From Merluccius polli (Eukaryota; Chordata; Actinopteri; Gadiformes; Merlucciidae): DNA of 64,000 nucleotides. A model generated the notes under the pieces. That model searched no databases. It worked only from the letters and a program-made list of their open reading frames with translations, and had not been told where the DNA came from. Below are positions 1 through 10,721 of this stretch, piece by piece. The stretch spans positions 315,001 through 379,000 of the forward strand of contig JAOPHQ010001990.1 in the NCBI GenBank assembly GCA_030340625.1, given 5' to 3'. Position numbers and translations under genes: made by a program. How positions within the stretch are numbered: position 1 is the first letter of the stretch; every line of letters starts with the position of its first letter.

Positions 1-22
1 TTTTAAGTCACTAAGAATGACT

Positions 23-61
23 CTAGTCTCAGGTAATGAAGATAACTTTACCTGAGACTAG
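23..61. repeat. short perfect hairpin
   Basis: Two 14-base arms (23-36 and 48-61) are perfect inverted repeats around an 11-base loop. The surrounding bases 1-300 are AT-rich and hold no convincing coding region. The hairpin could be the end of a small inverted-repeat element, but no second end was found. Confidence 0.5.
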
Positions 62-299
62 GCTTGGTTTCTAGTCACTAGAAACTGATTGAAATTCAAG
101 TGGCACTACTATTGTGAGACTAAAATTTCATTCTAGTTCAAGTTCAAGTTTTTATTTGTTACATGCATGATTGTACACGTACAACAGCAGTAAAATGAAC
201 TGAATGAAAATGAATATATAGGACAAAAGTAGAAAGAATTATTGCACACTAAAGATAAAATAGAAACAGAAAATATACAAATACAAAATACAAAAAAAG

Positions 300-1011
300 T
301 ACAGTATGTACAGTACAGCATATGTAGTGTCAGGGCTGGGAATGTTTGGGTGTGAGTTAAGTGTGTAGTGATTTATGTGTTCAGGGTGTGTATTGCTGAA
401 GAAAGAAGCTCCTCAGCCTTTCAGTGCTGGCCTTAAGGGAGCGCAGACGCTTGCCAGAGTGCAGCCATTGAAACAGTTTGTGGTTGGGGTAATGAGTGTC
501 CTTGATGATCCGGTTAGCCTGGGGAGGACCTGCAATGCCTGGTGTAAATGCCTGAAAGGCTAAGCAGTGCTGTCCTGGTGATGCGTTCGCGCACCGGATC
601 ACCCTGTGTAGGGCTGTCTTGTCCTGAGAGCTGCAGTTGCCATACCAGGCAGTAATGCTCCCACCTTGCCTTCTCTACTGCAGTGGAGATGTGAGTGGAC
701 CATGATAGATCCTCAGAGATAAGTACTAAGGTATTTATAGCTGCTCACCCTATCAACCAGGTTCCGGTAGATCATGAGTGGTGTGTGATGAAACCTCTGC
801 TTCTCCCTCCTGAAGTCTACCACCATCTCTTATGTCTTGGTGACATTCAGGTCCAGGTTGTTGTCTTCACACCATGAAGTCAGTACCTCCACCTCCTCCA
901 AATAGGCCGACTCATTGTTATCTGAGATCAGACCTACTACCACTGTGTCATCTGCGAATTTCACAATGGTGTTGGAGCTGTGCCTGGCTAAACAGTCATG
1001 AGTGTAAAGTA
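300..1011 (-). pseudogene. L2-type LINE, 3' part of reverse transcriptase ORF2
   Basis: Read on the minus strand, the segment begins inside a non-LTR reverse transcriptase palm. The FADDT catalytic box is at about 944-958. It continues through the thumb and C-terminal region in two or more frames, ending near 380 with the LR..R...FF-type tail usual for fish L2/CR1-group LINEs. Everything upstream of the palm motif is missing here; an earlier part of the same protein lies at 2156-2760. Frameshifts and stops make this non-functional. The clade (L2 rather than Rex1) is my judgement from the wording of the C-terminus. Confidence 0.75.
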
Positions 1012-2155
1012 GGAGTGGGCAACATGTGCTTCCCAAACAATCATATCACAATCTTTTTAACACGCTTCACGATCCACCATCTGAATTGCGATCTTGCTTC
1101 ACAATTTTGAAATGTACTGTCGAGAATATCCAGACTCAAACAAGCCTATGGACTTTTCTATTTGCACCATTCAAAACACAATATTGCATTAAAGACACAG
1201 TTTTCAAAATGGTCATTACCGAGTTAAACTTTGTTTTAAAAATTTTAAATGTAATCAACAGTCAATAGAACACAATCATTAAATAACAGATTGTTCAAGT
1301 AATCAGAGCTCAACCCAAGTAGAAAAAAATTGTAGTAGTAAAATGTAAACTACAAAGTGTAAATACAAAAGTGCACTTTTCAAATCAGATCATACCGTGC
1401 ATCTAAAGTGTGCATCAGTGTCTTAAATCTCACATTTTCGACAGCTTTGAATGGCACCATATCCTTAGCGAGATGGCATGGGACGGTGGGGTTGCACCGG
1501 CCTGAGTGAAACACTCTCGGCATGTTCCTCTGGAGGCTTTGTTGTAAGATGCTTCAATAAATTTGGCGTATTCCCTCCAGAAGTGCCGACGGTTGCCGGA
1601 CAAAGTAAAATACATGAAAACATAATTTTAACAAAAGTACAAAATCTGTTTTTCATGTCCATGTTAAAATAACGGCTAAACACAAGCTATCACTATACTT
1701 GTTTAAATACGAAATGGGGACCTGCACGTACACATGTACACATGTACGCACACACACACACACACGTTACACTCGACAAAATTTAGCTCAAATTACTCAA
1801 AAACTAGCAGAAACAAAATATAAGCACGTTTCAACATGTAATCAAGTTAATTCTAATAACACAGTGGACTTTAACTGTACAACATACCTATATAGAAGAG
1901 AAATAAAGCACAACTGTGATGGTTGGTATTTCACTTGCGAGCGTTTTACTCAAATTAATGAATACTGTGCTTCCTCGAGGTATGTGGGAGGAGACCAGAG
2001 CAATCGAAAATGAAATAACAATGAAAAATAAACACTCTTTTAAACTATTTTCAACCATTTGACTATATTAAACTCAAATATTAGTTTAACCATTACTGAT
2101 CATGAATTCTGCTAGACCTTGTTCTTTTTAAACTTATAACAGAATAGTGTACACA
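1012..2155 (-). mobile_element. hAT remnant with BED zinc-finger fragment
   Basis: The left edge carries a hAT-like terminus (tagnngtgggcaa type) at about 1012-1025. On the minus strand, around 1465-1605, a BED-finger signature is readable: C-P-A-T, a GGNT.NLLKHL helix and a degraded final histidine region, spread over two frames. A small CA tract lies near 1747-1768. No matching right terminus or target duplication was found, so this is a fragment. It separates two pieces of one LINE, but LINE sequence is also missing between them, so it is not a simple clean insertion. Confidence 0.55.
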
Positions 2156-2760
2156 TTTCAACTTGTCACATCAGCACATGATTTAAGCACCTGTCCCATG
2201 ATACCATCTGGGCCGGCTGCTTTCCTGCTGTTTACTCATCTCAGGGCTCTCCTCACGTCATGTTCTGAGATGGTGAATGGTCTGAATGGTCTTTTCCGGT
2301 CTGGTCACACTTAACTGCTGCATTGATGCTAGCTGCAGAGCTAACATTGATAACAGTGTTGTTGCTTGCATTACTGACCTCAAAGCACACATAAAAGGTG
2401 TTTAAGTCATCTACCAGTGTGGGATCCACTCCAGCTGAGACATATGATCGTGCTCTGTAGTCCGTTATTGTCTTTAGACCTTGCCACATACGTCTGCTGT
2501 CCTGATCACACAGTTGACTCTCCACTTTGTCCCTATATCTCCTCCTTGCCGTTTGTACTGCTTGCTTTCCTGAGGTTGTAGGAAGTTGCTTTGTAGGGCG
2601 ACATCTCCCTCCCTATCCTTCCTTCGAAGCCGGAACTTCCTGTTTTAGCTTCTGTTGATATTTTGGTATGAGCAAGATGTGGCGTGGTCTGATTTACCAA
2701 ACACCGGTAGAGAGGTAACTTTGTAGCCATTCTTGAACAGTGTGTAGCAGTGATCCAAAA
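2156..2760 (-). pseudogene. L2-type LINE, segment before the reverse transcriptase
   Basis: Minus-strand translation shows the linker between endonuclease and reverse transcriptase that is typical of fish L2/CR1 LINEs. It includes an R.MWQGL..ITDYR block (about 2440-2500), the LN.FY..FE block, and then an AAGPDGI block near 2190-2230. It breaks off at about 2155. The reading resumes, after missing sequence, in the catalytic palm at 1011. Several frame changes are present. Confidence 0.75.
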
Positions 2761-3818
2761 TGTTCAATGGAGTAAATGATGACACTCACTTAGACATGAG
2801 TCATGTCAATGCCTAACACTTATGTTGAAAGCAAACAGCCAGACCCAGACAGGTACCCGCCTAGATCATTTTACGATTGACATTGTCATCTGCGGCAATT
2901 GATTTTTATCTTTCTAACCTGTGACAGATGTAGGCGGCGATCACACCGAGATGCGTCGCTAAAAACATGTCACCAGAAACGTGTCACCAGCAAAACCATT
3001 GTTTTCCTATGGTACCTGGCACCTGGCATGTGCTCCTCTCTCAATTTTTTTATATTCTCAACTTTTCAGCACAAGGCGTGGACTCACACCGCTCATCAAT
3101 TTCACACTTGGCCCAGGCAGCCAATCAAATCAAGCAAGAACGTGGGCTTTACAACTTTGCCACATCCTTCCTGTTTTGATGCTGGTCGTGGTGAGAATGG
3201 TGGGACAATGGCAAATGCAGACGAAAGGTTGACATTAGCTGTATTTAATTACAATTAACTATATAATTCAAGGTCATCCCATTATTCAAATACTAAATGG
3301 TGAACGCATGCATGGAGTTGTGTGAGCAGCCAGACATTTTTTTCCCTGTATTTATGTTTTTAGTTGTATCGTTTTTAAGGGAATATATATACATGTACAT
3401 TTTATCCTTTCTTGTTACAATGCAGTGGGCTGGGAGGAACAGCATTTCGTTTTTGTATGTATGCAAGTACACAAGAGAATGACAATGAACTAAATATTGA
3501 ATCTTGACACAACTTGCGGAAGAGATGGTGGTATTCACCATACTGTTTGTTTTTTTCAGTATGTCGTGAACCCAAAACTTCCTTTTTATTGGCTTTTTTT
3601 CTCCTCCTCAGCAACAGCAAGAGCGCGACATCTGCTTGAATCCATTGTATTCCGTTAATCACATAATCGCCCGGTTGCACACACAGCCCCGGGCCACAGA
3701 CGCCCTGCTTTGCCCAACGTGCTTTGCCAAGGCGTTTTTGAAGCGGCCACGCCTGTAGCAACACGTCCGGGTGTGGTTGCCGCCTATTACTACACCTATT
3801 TATTTGTGCTCTCTATTT

Positions 3819-3822
<4 letters not shown>
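2761..3822. other. no recognisable gene
   Basis: Only short, unremarkable open frames occur. A patch at 2935-2990 resembles one end of a CG-containing teleost MITE, but no opposite end was found. I see no splice-supported exon and no repeat structure. Confidence 0.4.
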
Positions 3823-3849
<27 letters not shown>

Positions 3850-3914
3850 TTTCCTGTGTATCTTTCTCTCTCTCACTTGCTTGCACACACGCTCACACGC
3901 ACACACACACACAC
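3823..3914. repeat. CT and CA microsatellites
   Basis: A CT run covers 3823-3849. After a short pyrimidine-rich spacer, an interrupted CA run covers about 3884-3914. Confidence 0.9.
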
Positions 3915-4689
3915 TTTGGTCACAACACATAATAAATACATTCTAACACTGGGTAGCTGACAATATTGGATCAGTACCTAAACATCTTCCTTCCTCTGGT
4001 CAGTGAGACCTGGGCAACAGTTCTTCACCATACACTTAAAGTGTGTGCTTTTCCACATCCTCTATGCCCTTCCTAGTGCCCTTTGGCTGGGCATTCTCCC
4101 ACTGTGGGGCAGCAACTCTCGTCCCCCTCCAGCGCAAAGGATTAAATATCTGAAACGAGCAGATCCATAATTACTGTTGAGTGACACCTGTGTTTATCCT
4201 ACCATGATGCCTCTGTGAAAATGGTCTTTTGGACCAGGCCATCTGGGTGACCCAACTTGTCCTACAGGGACAGTAATTGAATTGGTGGGGGCAGAGTTTA
4301 TGGCCTGGCTATGCATGAATAGATTGCCCCCGGGGGGGGGGGGGGGGGGTTGTTATTACCTGCCAGGCAGGATGTGTGTTTTCGGCTTAAGCTATCAAAC
4401 CTCTCTATACTAAAGGCTACAAGAAACGGCTGTATATACAAGGTTGGTCATCCTTAAACAGGAGGGGCATGTTCTACCTTTAAGGGAACCAAGCAATTTA
4501 TCTCTAAAAGCACACTGAACCGTAGATGGCAGAATGAACTAAAGAAAAACTAGCCATGAATAGCAGCAAGAAGGTGAAAAACACCAGCCCACCACAAAAT
4601 AATGCAAATGGCAATGTATGCTAGCTATGAATTGCAGCAAATTTCTAACACTAGCACATCAATAATGGCTGCAAAAGGTTAAACATGGG
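3915..4689. other. no gene seen; contains an 18-base G run
   Basis: An uninterrupted G run occupies 4332-4349. The remainder is ordinary AT-rich sequence without an open frame or paired repeats. Confidence 0.4.
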
Positions 4690-5380
4690 CTACAACTTAC
4701 TGGGGAAGAATATGCAACTAGATGACCACCAGCAAGGGGTTATATAAGTTGGACATTCAAATGGGATCCCAGTGAATGGGATCCCCTTAATAGAGGTGAC
4801 ATACCAGCCTAGCCAACTTCACTCTGTGGCAAGAGTCAATTGAAGTTGGCCCTGGCTGGCATTTTTACTATGAACCAATAGTATTATACTTTAGCAGAGT
4901 TCATGCACATAAATCTCATATGGAGGCAAATGATAATTGGTAAATATTGTTGGAAAAGGACATTATACACTCAAATATAGTTATATGAGAAGGGAACCAA
5001 ATCCTCATGGGAGGGCAATGCAGTTAATATGAAAGGAAATAACACCACCACATAATGCCACTGAGAATAGAGGCGGTTAATTGTTACTTGACATCAATGA
5101 TGCAGTAAATTAAACTTCCATGTGGACAGAAAAAGATATAAATAAATCACTGTTCACTTCATACTTACTAAAGAAGACAGGTCTAAAAAGCCGTTGGAAA
5201 TAATGTGTGTGGGAGCTCTGGGATCTCTTCCAAAAAGCAGAATGGAATTTTAAACCATTACAAAATGTTACATCACATGGAAATAATAACAATTCATGGA
5301 AATAACATTTTTGATTCCAGATCCAGAAAGATATGTTAACCCAGTTCAGAGTCCATGACAACTTATTCTCTGAACCAACC
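4690..5380 (+). repeat. long anonymous repeat, copy A, first part
   Basis: This stretch matches 54372-54470 and then 55672-56240 in the same orientation, with the same blocks in the same order. It has no open frame. The match resumes at 10722 after a cluster of insertions, so copy A was split by later elements. It may be an old segmental duplication or a large non-coding element; I cannot tell which. Confidence 0.8.
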
Positions 5381-5573
5381 TTACCTCGGCCCAGATTCCC
5401 GATAATGATGGATCCACGCTCGTACGATCCTTCTTACGAATCATCTTTCGAACGATCGTTATTTTTTTCCGTGCGTTTCCCGAAACTCCTCTTAACATGA
5501 ACGCGTGTGCACAGATCTAATGATCGATCGTAGCCTTGTACCTGTCCACTGATACAGTGCTGAAATACATATT

Positions 5574-5915
5574 ATACCATGGTCTGGGTGAATACTCGAT
5601 TCTGATTGGCTGGAGGGTGTAGGTTTAAAAGTACACCTACGAAAGACGTTGACGCTATGGCCACGTTGCTTGGCAACGCCTGCATACGGGATATATTAAA
5701 TAGTCCGCTCGACTTGTAAAAATAAAAAATAAACCTCACGATTTTAACTCTAAAACACATTAGTATTATTAATTGATTAAATATTTCTTTCTTTTGTAAG
5801 TGACCACGGTATAAGCGGGATAATGCCCTTCAAGGTGTCCATTAACAGAACCGGTTCACGCCTCCGCGTCGTCCATTCATTTCTGTTAATGGACACCTCG
5901 TCGGGCATTATCCCT
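5574..5915. mobile_element. 342-bp nested element with 8-bp target duplication
   Basis: It is flanked on both sides by tacatatt (5566-5573 and 5916-5923), the length expected for hAT-type insertion. It contains a strong hairpin: about 30-base arms at 5816-5847 and 5884-5914 around a 36-base loop. It has no coding capacity. It sits directly before the Harbinger coding remnant and so interrupts that element. Confidence 0.7.
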
Positions 5916-5923
5916 TACATATT

Positions 5924-6073
5924 GCAGCTAAGGCCGGGGTAGCATTAGGTGAGCCGGAGGATGGCGATGAAGATGATGACGACGAGGAAGAACAAGGGTT
6001 TCAGGAAGACCTCCCTCAAAACTATGTGACTGGTTTTGATACACGTAGAAGAGTGATTGAGACTTTTTTCTAA
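5924..6073 (+). pseudogene. Harbinger-type transposase, C-terminal fragment
   Basis: An open run of about 49 codons ends at a TAA. It is very acidic in its middle (a D/E-rich block) and closes with a NYVTGFDTRRRVIETFF-type tail, the pattern that ends PIF/Harbinger transposases after the helix preceding R..(V/L)I..(Y/F)F. The catalytic DDE part is absent; the upstream coding sequence is cut by the 5574-5915 insertion. Confidence 0.65.
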
Positions 6074-6472
6074 TCAATTGTTTCTAAGAATAGGCCGATT
6101 TGTAACATCGTCTTTATCAGTCACCAAACTATAACAACCTAACGGCACACAATAGGCCCAGACGTGACACACCATTACCAGTAACATAGACTAAGCTATA
6201 TAGCCTATCGTAACTTTAGCCTCAGTGGAGCCACCAGCTGGACATTCAGTGGTATTGTGTTATGTTTTGTGCAATGTTAACGACGCTCGTAGCACGCTAC
6301 GAGTACCCCTAGAGCTCTCGTTAGCTACGAGCGTCTTAACGGCGGTCGTTACGCAACAATGCTTTCGGGAAATGGTGTGAAAACTGTCTGATGGTCGTAC
6401 GACGAACTTAACGAACCACGTAGGCTAACGATGCTTTCGGGAAACAGGGCCCAGGTAACATCCAACATATTA

Positions 6473-7103
6473 GGGGCCATCCACACGGAGATGCTTTTTG
6501 GTTTAAACGCAGATGTTTTGCATCGTTTTGGCCGATCGTCCAAACGAATCCTGTAAACGCATTGCTTGCAATTGAACTTTTCTGAAACCTGGTCCCAGGG
6601 TGAAAAAATTCAGAAACGAAGCCCTTGAGTGTTCGTTTGGACGGCCAATACGCATACTTGCGTTTCGATGTCATTGCCACACCCCTCGAGCGTAACCTCT
6701 TGTAACCCGTGACGACATCTCATAACAACAACAATGGCAGACTACATGCTCGTGTTCCTGCTGGAGAAGATATTGTGCCTATTAGGGTTATTATCGCAAA
6801 ATATTATGCTCCTGTGCCACCACGCTGAGCAAAAAAGGCTGATGGACAACCACATAAGCCACATTTTACATCCACCGCGATGTATATTTGTATACAGCGC
6901 TCAAGCGTTATGCGCATGCTCCGCCTCTTCCTCTCCGTTTCTGGTGAATTTCTAAAACTGAAACAGTGCCACCTATACGCCTGGAATATGAAGTAGCGTG
7001 TTGAGTCGTATTGAGATGGATCCGTTTGGACGCAAATGTTCTTGATACGATGCCAGGGAAAACGGGGGAAAAAAAGATTGTTTTGGTACGTGTGGACTTG
7101 GCC
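6473..7103. mobile_element. PIF/Harbinger-like MITE
   Basis: The ends are imperfect inverted repeats (ggggccatccacac at left, gtgtggacttggcc at right), and the element is flanked by TTA on both sides (6470-6472 and 7104-7106), the 3-bp duplication typical of PIF/Harbinger. A 73-codon frame at 6734-6955 has no recognisable domain and I do not call it a gene. Confidence 0.7.
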
Positions 7104-7946
7104 TTAGTCTGGACTGGCAGTAGGCATTTTTGAGGAAAAGTTGTTATACAGCATTTTTAGATAGTTCAAAGGGTCCTTAATACAAATCCACCATATAACA
7201 TTTTTTTTAGGTCCCAAGTTTCTCAGAATTTTCCTTCAAAAATGGATGCCTTGCTCTCAGGCGAGAAAATACTGGTAGATAGGCTAAAATGTTAAACTTT
7301 TATGTATCACTACAAAACTTTCCCAGTTTGTCACTTACCTTAAGACAAGTATTTTTTGTATTACAAGTTTTCTGAAATGTAATGTTTGAATATGCAAATG
7401 AGGCTTAATCTACTGAAATATGCGCTAATATGCACACATTTCCAAACTTGACACGTACCACATTGGATGAGAAAAATTGTTATACAGCATTTTTAGACAG
7501 TTCAAAGGGTCCTAAATACAAATCCACCATATAACATTTTTTTTAGGTCCCCAGTTTCTCGGAATTTTCATTTAAAAATGGATGCCCTGCTCTCAGATGA
7601 GAAAATACTGGTAGATAGGGAAGAAAATGAACTTCTATCACCACAAAACTTTCCCAGTTGGTGTCTTACATTAAGACAAGTATTTTTTGAATCACAAGTT
7701 TTCTGAAATGTAATGTTTAAATATGCAAATGAGGCTTAATCTACTGAAATATGTGCTAATATGCACACATTTCCAAACTTAGGCTAGGGGCACTACTATG
7801 ATCGCATCAAAATGGCTAGTTTTAAAATACTAAGGCGGCTCGACACAACTTGACACTTTGCTTGTAGTATTATCAGGCTCCCTACATATGAACTCGAGCA
7901 TTGATAACATTGTTCATTACATTGTTCGTCATTGTTCGGTCTGTCC

Positions 7947-9624
7947 CAGACCCTGCAAAACATTGCAAACAAAGACTTGGCCACGCAGGATATTGAAAGC
8001 GAGCTGTTGACAGCACAACAGAAAGGTCAAAGTCAATTAGATACATTTGTTGTTGAGAGGCTGTTGCCATCTGGGGGGGGGGAAAGTCTTGTTCAGGGAC
8101 AAACTTAAAAAGAACAAGTATTTAACGTTTGCGTCTTTGTTTGAAGTTAAGAAGTCAGACCCAAAAATTGGAAAGGTGAAAACTGTCAAGGCAGACCGAA
8201 ACATTCTGCAACGCCTCATTGCTGCATATGATGCAGGGCACCCAGTCAATCTTAACAGCATTATGATGCATGAACTATTTGTTGTGCCCTTGTCTCTGAC
8301 AGATGTAAATGGACAGCTTCGTTCAGGTTCAAAGGCAGTGTTTACTAAGATTCTAGCTGTTGGCATTCCATGTCCCAACCACCTTGATAACAGAGACCTT
8401 CGGGATGAACCAATGCTCATCATTGATGGTCAAGCTCTGGTCATTGCCATTGGAAAGCCACAAGCAGCAAAGAGTTTTGGGGACCTTGCTGATGTTTTTG
8501 TGGAATCTGTACTCAGAAGTGGAGCACAATTCCAGTGAATTGATGTTTTGTTTGATCGCTACCACACACATTCAATCAAAAGTGGAACATGAAAGCGCCG
8601 TGGAAGAGGCTTGGTGGCAATCAGAAGACCAATTGAGAGCAGGGATTTGCCTCTTCCTGCAAAGTGGGAGAACTTTATTGCTCATGCGGACAACAAGGCT
8701 GATCTTGCACACTTTTTATCCCAACAGCTGATTGTTGGAGCTCCAGCAAATAAGATCATAGTTGCTGCAGGTGGCTTCAGTGATGAAGAGAGAGTTGAAG
8801 CCTCTAATTCAACCTTTAACACTGACTGTTGGAAGCCAAGCATGAAGAAGCAGAAACAAGAATTGTTCTTCACTGCATTAGAAGCAACACATCAAACATT
8901 GTTGTCTCAGCGAGAGACACCGACATCTTGGTACTGCTGATTGCCCATTTCCACATGATGTCATGCCAAAAGATCTGGATGAAGGCAGGTACAGCAAAGG
9001 ACAGAAAGTACATTCCAGTTCATGCCATAGTGGAACATTTGCAGATGGAACCACAGGTCCTCGATCTGCTTCCAGGTTTTCATGGGCTGACTGGAAGTGA
9101 CTCAACTTCATACATTGCTGGACGTACAAAAAAGTCATGTTGGGATGTATTTGTACAGCATCATCATCTGTTAAAGGGGCTTGGTGAAGGTCCTGATCTT
9201 AGTGAACTCACCATTCAGAATGTAGAACGTTTTCTGCAAACTGTATGGAGCAATGAATGTTGACAACATCAATGACGTTCGAGTAAGCATGTTTGTGAAG
9301 GGCATGATAATAGAAAGACTGCCACCAACCAGAGATTCTCTCTACTTCCACATTCAGCGTTCTCACTTCCAGGCTTTGGTCTGGTGGCAGGCCCACATGC
9401 AGCAGCCAATTCTGCCACCCCCTGAGACCATGGGATGGAAAATGGAGGACAGTTCACTTGTTCCTCAACTCATGTCACTACCTCCAGTTCCAGATGCTTG
9501 TGAGGAGTTTATCTCCTGTGGTTGCACCAAAGGATGCAAGACAGCTAGATGCAGTTGTAAGCCTAACCCATGTACTGCTGCTTGTAAATGCAGAATGTCA
9601 TGTGATACTTGTATGAATCAATAA
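7947..9624 (+). pseudogene. PIN/FEN1-like transposon nuclease, degraded
   Basis: The reading starts around 7947 without an obvious start codon, as if it were the middle of a longer fused protein. It shifts frame at a 10-G run (about 8073-8082), then follows 8047-8538. It passes a TGA before IDVLFDRYH and another after SIKSGT (each fits CGA to TGA decay), then 8611-8820, shifts to 8829-9263, then 9253-9624. FEN/XPG-like landmarks are readable in order: IIDGQAL, LFDRYH, HEEAETR, SARDTD, LTGSDS, then a C-terminal cysteine cluster (about 9514-9618). The same landmarks occur in the 18350-19801 frame on the minus strand. Non-functional as it stands. Confidence 0.75.
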
Positions 9625-10077
9625 TAAGTAAAAATAACATTTCAGAAAACTGAGTTTTACGGTGATATCTATAATGGGTTTTTTTTTGCCCCATATATAC
9701 GGTGGTGTTTTGAAAGTGTCTGAGACACATATTGTTTCAGTACAAAATATTAAGAACTGGTACCCTTATGACAATGTTATACAGTAGATTAATATTCAAG
9801 AGACATTGAACCTTCAAAATATCATGTATAACAACTTTCCCCCTCAAATGGCTTCATTCAATGTGTATGTGTCAAGTTTGGAAATTTGTGCATATTAGCG
9901 CATATTTCAGTAGATTAAGCCTCATTTGCATATTTAGACATTACATTTCAGAAAACTTGTAATACAAAAAATATTTGTTTTAATGTAAGTGACAAACTGG
10001 GAAAGTTTTGTGGTGATACATAAAAGTTTAAAATTGTACCCTATCTACCAGTATTTTCTCGCCTGAGAGCAAGGCAT

Positions 10078-10586
10078 TTAGCCTGGCAAGCCAGACCCAC
10101 ATCAGAAAGATGTAGGGTCTGGCATTGCTCCATTGGCAGTGTGGGCGGGATAAACAGTTGTCTCTGCACGCAATAGGATAGCGCTACAACCAATCAGAGC
10201 AACGAAGAAGGTGACGTAGTCAGAGCGATGGCTCTGACTACGTAATTAATCAAAACTCCAAATACATCTTTCTTTTCGAGGAAAGACTTCAGTGCCATTC
10301 TTTGTTCTTTTCTCAAAGAAAATGTTAACTTCAAGTCTTGAAGAGTCGCGGCCAAAGCCGAGTCGAAAGGCAGCTGTTCGCCAGCAGCAGCAGCCATTGT
10401 TTACCTCTAACACGGAACCGTCGCAACTCTGTCGTCATGGTAGCCCGGCTTCCGATTCCGCCCCTCACGATGTGATTGGCCTGACAGATTTTCTGTTTCC
10501 AGCAGCGCAAAACGACGACGAAAGGCTAGACCCCCTGGCTGCAAATTAAATTTGCTGCCGATAGGGGCGTCTAGATTTCTAGGCTA
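10078..10586 (-). mobile_element. TIR element carrying a RecQ-like helicase first exon, copy 1
   Basis: It is inserted in the right inverted repeat of the 7121-10718 element with an 8-bp duplication caaggcat (10070-10077 and 10587-10594). Its ends pair as TAGCCTGG and TCTAGGCTA. A local hairpin (gccagaccc, gggtctggc) lies near the left end. A second copy in opposite orientation is at 35864-36320. Both keep the start of the same protein. The superfamily is not clear to me; 8 bp would suit hAT, P or Merlin-type insertion. Confidence 0.7.
10250..10397 (-). pseudogene. N-terminal exon of a RecQ-like helicase, truncated
   Basis: Starting at the ATG at 10397, about 49 codons read into a RecQ motif-0-like stretch (LRKEQ..AL..FLEKKDVFGVL), where RecQ enzymes normally continue into the Walker A loop. 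The similarity stops there and the frame runs on into unrelated sequence. The start, with MAAAAGEQL and ALAATLQDLKLTF, is shared with 36055-36132. Whether this is a captured host exon or part of the parent transposon's own helicase is unknown. Confidence 0.5.
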
Positions 10587-10721
10587 CAAGGCATCCATTT
10601 CGAATGAAAATTCTGAGAAACTGGGGACCTAAAAAAAAGTGTATATGGTGGATTTGTATTAAGGACCATTTGAACTATCTAAAAATGCTGTATAACAACT
10701 TTTTCTCAAAAATGCCTACAG

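Larger units (their letters stand above)
5381..6458 (+). mobile_element. PIF/Harbinger-like element remnant
   Basis: The two ends form an imperfect inverted repeat. The left end (5381-5405) and the reverse complement of the right end (about 6430-6458) share TTACCT, GGCCC and TTCCCGA in the same spacing. Inside is the C-terminal exon of a Harbinger-type transposase (5924-6073). Copy B of the surrounding repeat lacks this insert. Exact ends are uncertain by a few bases because no clean 3-bp duplication was found. Confidence 0.6.
7121..10718 (+). mobile_element. nuclease-only transposon (Academ-like), complete ends
   Basis: Long terminal inverted repeats start TAGGCATTTTTGAG at 7121 and end with the complement at 10718, flanked by CAG on both sides (7118-7120 and 10719-10721). 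The left terminal sequence is present twice in tandem (about 7121-7471 and 7472-7780, diverged). The right one occurs once (about 9830-10718) and is split by the 10078-10586 insertion. The only coding content is a degraded nuclease gene; the transposase found in the 17.4-kb relative is absent, so this copy would depend on a helper. The 3-bp duplication and the nuclease fit the XPG-bearing Academ lineage as I remember it. Confidence 0.75.

Noticed and set aside
2899..3258. 119-codon plus-strand frame with a basic start
   Set aside because: No domain, no splice support and overlapping frames in other phases of similar length; not enough to call a gene.
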